Positions 6,027-7,194 of a DNA stretch of 7,194 bases are shown here, one piece after another. How positions within the stretch are numbered: position 1 is the stretch's first letter; each line of letters begins with the position of its first letter. The position numbers were made by a program, and so were the translations under genes. The notes below the pieces were generated by a model that was not told the origin of the DNA, did no database searches, and saw only the letters and a program-made list of their open reading frames with translations. This DNA comes from Bacillota bacterium (lineage in GTDB: Bacteria; Bacillota; Clostridia; Christensenellales; Aristaeellaceae), in assembly GCA_023459275.1 (NCBI GenBank), contig JAEWVC010000067.1, positions 1 to 7,194 of the forward strand. Reading direction: 5' to 3'.

Positions 6027-7154
6027 ATGAGCAGAAACAAAAAGCAAAAGGATCCTTTTCGTACATTGGTCCGGGGAGTGATCCTCCTTGTCGTGGCGGC
6101 CGCGGTGTTTGCCGGCGTCATGATAGGATTGAACATCATCAATCAGAGCGCTCTCGAGGAGAAGATCAAAGATACCGAGAGCCTCAATCAGCAACGCCAG
6201 CAGGAGTATCAAAGCAAGCTGGCGGAATATCAAAGCGCTACGCAGAAGGGCGAAAACCTGTCCTGGCCCGGGCCCGCCAAAACGGAGGGCTGGGATGTGG
6301 TGGACGTAAGCGCCTTTGACCTGGAAAACACCAGAAGCATCCCCACGGACAGGGCATCGCTGCTGGCCGGCGGCATGATGCTGGTGAACCAATGGCATGC
6401 GCTGCCTTCGGATTTTTCCGACGCAGCCACGGTGAGTGTCATCACCGCCAGCGGCAAGAAGGTGGGCGCTGCCGACGCAAACGTCAAGCTCTTCCAGCCA
6501 GCCATCGATGCGCTGACGGATATCATTACCGCCGCCGCGGCTGAAGGGCAGAAGGACTACTTCGTATCGGAAGGCCTGCGCACCATGGCCAGGCAAACGG
6601 AATTGTATGAGGCGAAGCGGGATGCGCTGTCCACACGCTACAGCGGCGATACGCTGGAAGAGCAGACCAAGAAGAGCGTCAATTATCCCGGCACCAGCGA
6701 ATTTCAAAGCGGGTTTTCCTTCACCATGGGCATCTACCCCAACCCCAACAAACTGGGCTTCCAAGTTTCGGACCAGGGCAAATGGTTTACGGAAAACTGC
6801 TGGAAATACGGGCTTATTTTCCGCTTTCCCACCCAGGATTTTCCCAATTCCTCCTGGGTGGACAAATCCTATAAGACGGGCGTTACCGTGACGCTGAACC
6901 TGTACCGCTGGGTGGGTATCCCCCACGCCACCGTCATGCGCCAGATGGACTTTTGCATGGAGGAGTACGTGGAATACCTGATCGCGCATCCCCATCTGGC
7001 CGTATATGAGAACGGAAAGCTGAAGTATGAGATCTTCCGTGAGGAAGTGGGCGACGCCGCATCGGTGAACATCCGTGTGCCCCTGGCCGCGGTCACCTAC
7101 CTTGCCTCCTTGGACAACATGGGCGGTGTGGTCACTGCGTACACTTATCAATAA
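6027..7154 (+). CDS. Membrane-anchored VanY/M15-fold protein, probable pseudoenzyme
   Basis: This 375-residue protein has a short basic N-terminus (MSRNKKQKDP), one membrane helix at about 15-36, an extracellular coiled coil (about 40-72), a VanY-type D-Ala-D-Ala carboxypeptidase fold (about 118-320) and a beta-rich C-terminal tail (about 322-375). Fold hallmarks are MMLVNQWHALPSDF (117-130), SEGLRTMARQ (181-190), YPGTSEFQSG (220-229), CWKYGLIFRFP (258-268) and YRWVGIPHA (293-301). Active M15B enzymes bind zinc with His and Asp of SxHxxGxAxD and the His of EPWH, whose Glu is the catalytic base. Here the positions read F226, T233, L292 and T289, so every metal ligand and the base seem lost. 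The frame is open throughout, so this looks like a retained non-catalytic protein, perhaps peptidoglycan-binding or regulatory; that role is inference. The start at 6027 precedes the membrane segment and has GAGG upstream. It is transcribed away from the met operon and has no evident functional tie to it. Confidence 0.85.
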   Translation: MSRNKKQKDPFRTLVRGVILLVVAAAVFAGVMIGLNIINQSALEEKIKDTESLNQQRQQEYQSKLAEYQSATQKGENLSWPGPAKTEGWDVVDVSAFDLENTRSIPTDRASLLAGGMMLVNQWHALPSDFSDAATVSVITASGKKVGAADANVKLFQPAIDALTDIITAAAAEGQKDYFVSEGLRTMARQTELYEAKRDALSTRYSGDTLEEQTKKSVNYPGTSEFQSGFSFTMGIYPNPNKLGFQVSDQGKWFTENCWKYGLIFRFPTQDFPNSSWVDKSYKTGVTVTLNLYRWVGIPHATVMRQMDFCMEEYVEYLIAHPHLAVYENGKLKYEIFREEVGDAASVNIRVPLAAVTYLASLDNMGGVVTAYTYQ

Positions 7155-7174
7155 CAGGATGGGAAGATAATGAA

Positions 7175-7194
7175 GGGCCGCCTGCGTAGCAGGC
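7175..7194 (+). terminator. Probable terminator of the VanY-like gene, cut by window end
   Basis: GCCTGC (7180-7185) and GCAGGC (7189-7194) form a perfect 6-bp stem with a GTA loop, starting 25 bases after the TAA at 7152-7154. The preceding AAGGGCC would extend the stem if the sequence beyond the window continues with GGCCCTT, which would make a classic intrinsic terminator. The right arm's end and any U-tract are outside the window. Confidence 0.5.

Noticed and set aside
5751..7151. 466-codon open frame on the minus strand opposite the VanY-like gene
   Set aside because: It is a shadow of the real plus-strand gene. It has no recognisable domain, and its composition (many His, Gly and Gln) is typical of antisense frames in GC-rich genes.
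7170..7194. Possible start of another gene (ATG at 7170 after GGGAAG)
   Set aside because: The bases fold into a perfect hairpin typical of a terminator, and only eight codons are visible before the window ends.

Overview
The window (about 60% G+C) looks like a chromosomal piece of a high-GC Firmicute of the class Clostridia, probably a gut or anaerobic lineage. I infer this from strong AGGAGG-type ribosome sites, a MetA of the Firmicutes acetyl-CoA type, a MetH whose reactivation domain is a separate gene, and a VanY-fold protein of the clostridial kind. Species cannot be named from the sequence.

Positions 1-771: a GC-rich edge with a 21-base C run (32-52), then seven head-to-tail copies of a unit of about 103 bp (55-771). 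The array is dense in short palindromes and regularly spaced GGGG tracts. It holds no independent gene, but its last copy encodes the final residues and the stop codon of metH.

Positions 723-5583, minus strand: a compact four-gene methionine operon, transcribed right to left as metA, metF, a MetH-reactivation-domain gene, then metH, with gaps of 1-3 bases. MetA activates homoserine (position-111 Glu predicts O-acetylation), MetF makes 5-methyl-THF, MetH transfers that methyl through cobalamin to homocysteine, and the small protein should support reductive remethylation of MetH cobalamin. A near-consensus sigma-A promoter (5665-5693) and a 12-bp stem-loop at the very 5' end of the mRNA precede metA. 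I see no SAM riboswitch or T-box; the leader is only about 75 nt.

Positions 5584-6026: divergent intergenic region with the metA promoter, a candidate promoter for the rightward gene, an inverted repeat over that promoter, and a leader of about 270 nt with nested stems and a possible pseudoknot.

Positions 6027-7154, plus strand: a membrane-anchored protein with a coiled coil and a VanY/M15-type D-Ala-D-Ala carboxypeptidase fold in which the zinc ligands and the catalytic Glu all appear substituted, i.e. a probable pseudoenzyme. A GC-rich hairpin, cut by the window end, probably begins its terminator.

The points most worth a second look are the VanY-like pseudoenzyme, the tandem array that has become the 3' end of metH, and the two structured leaders.
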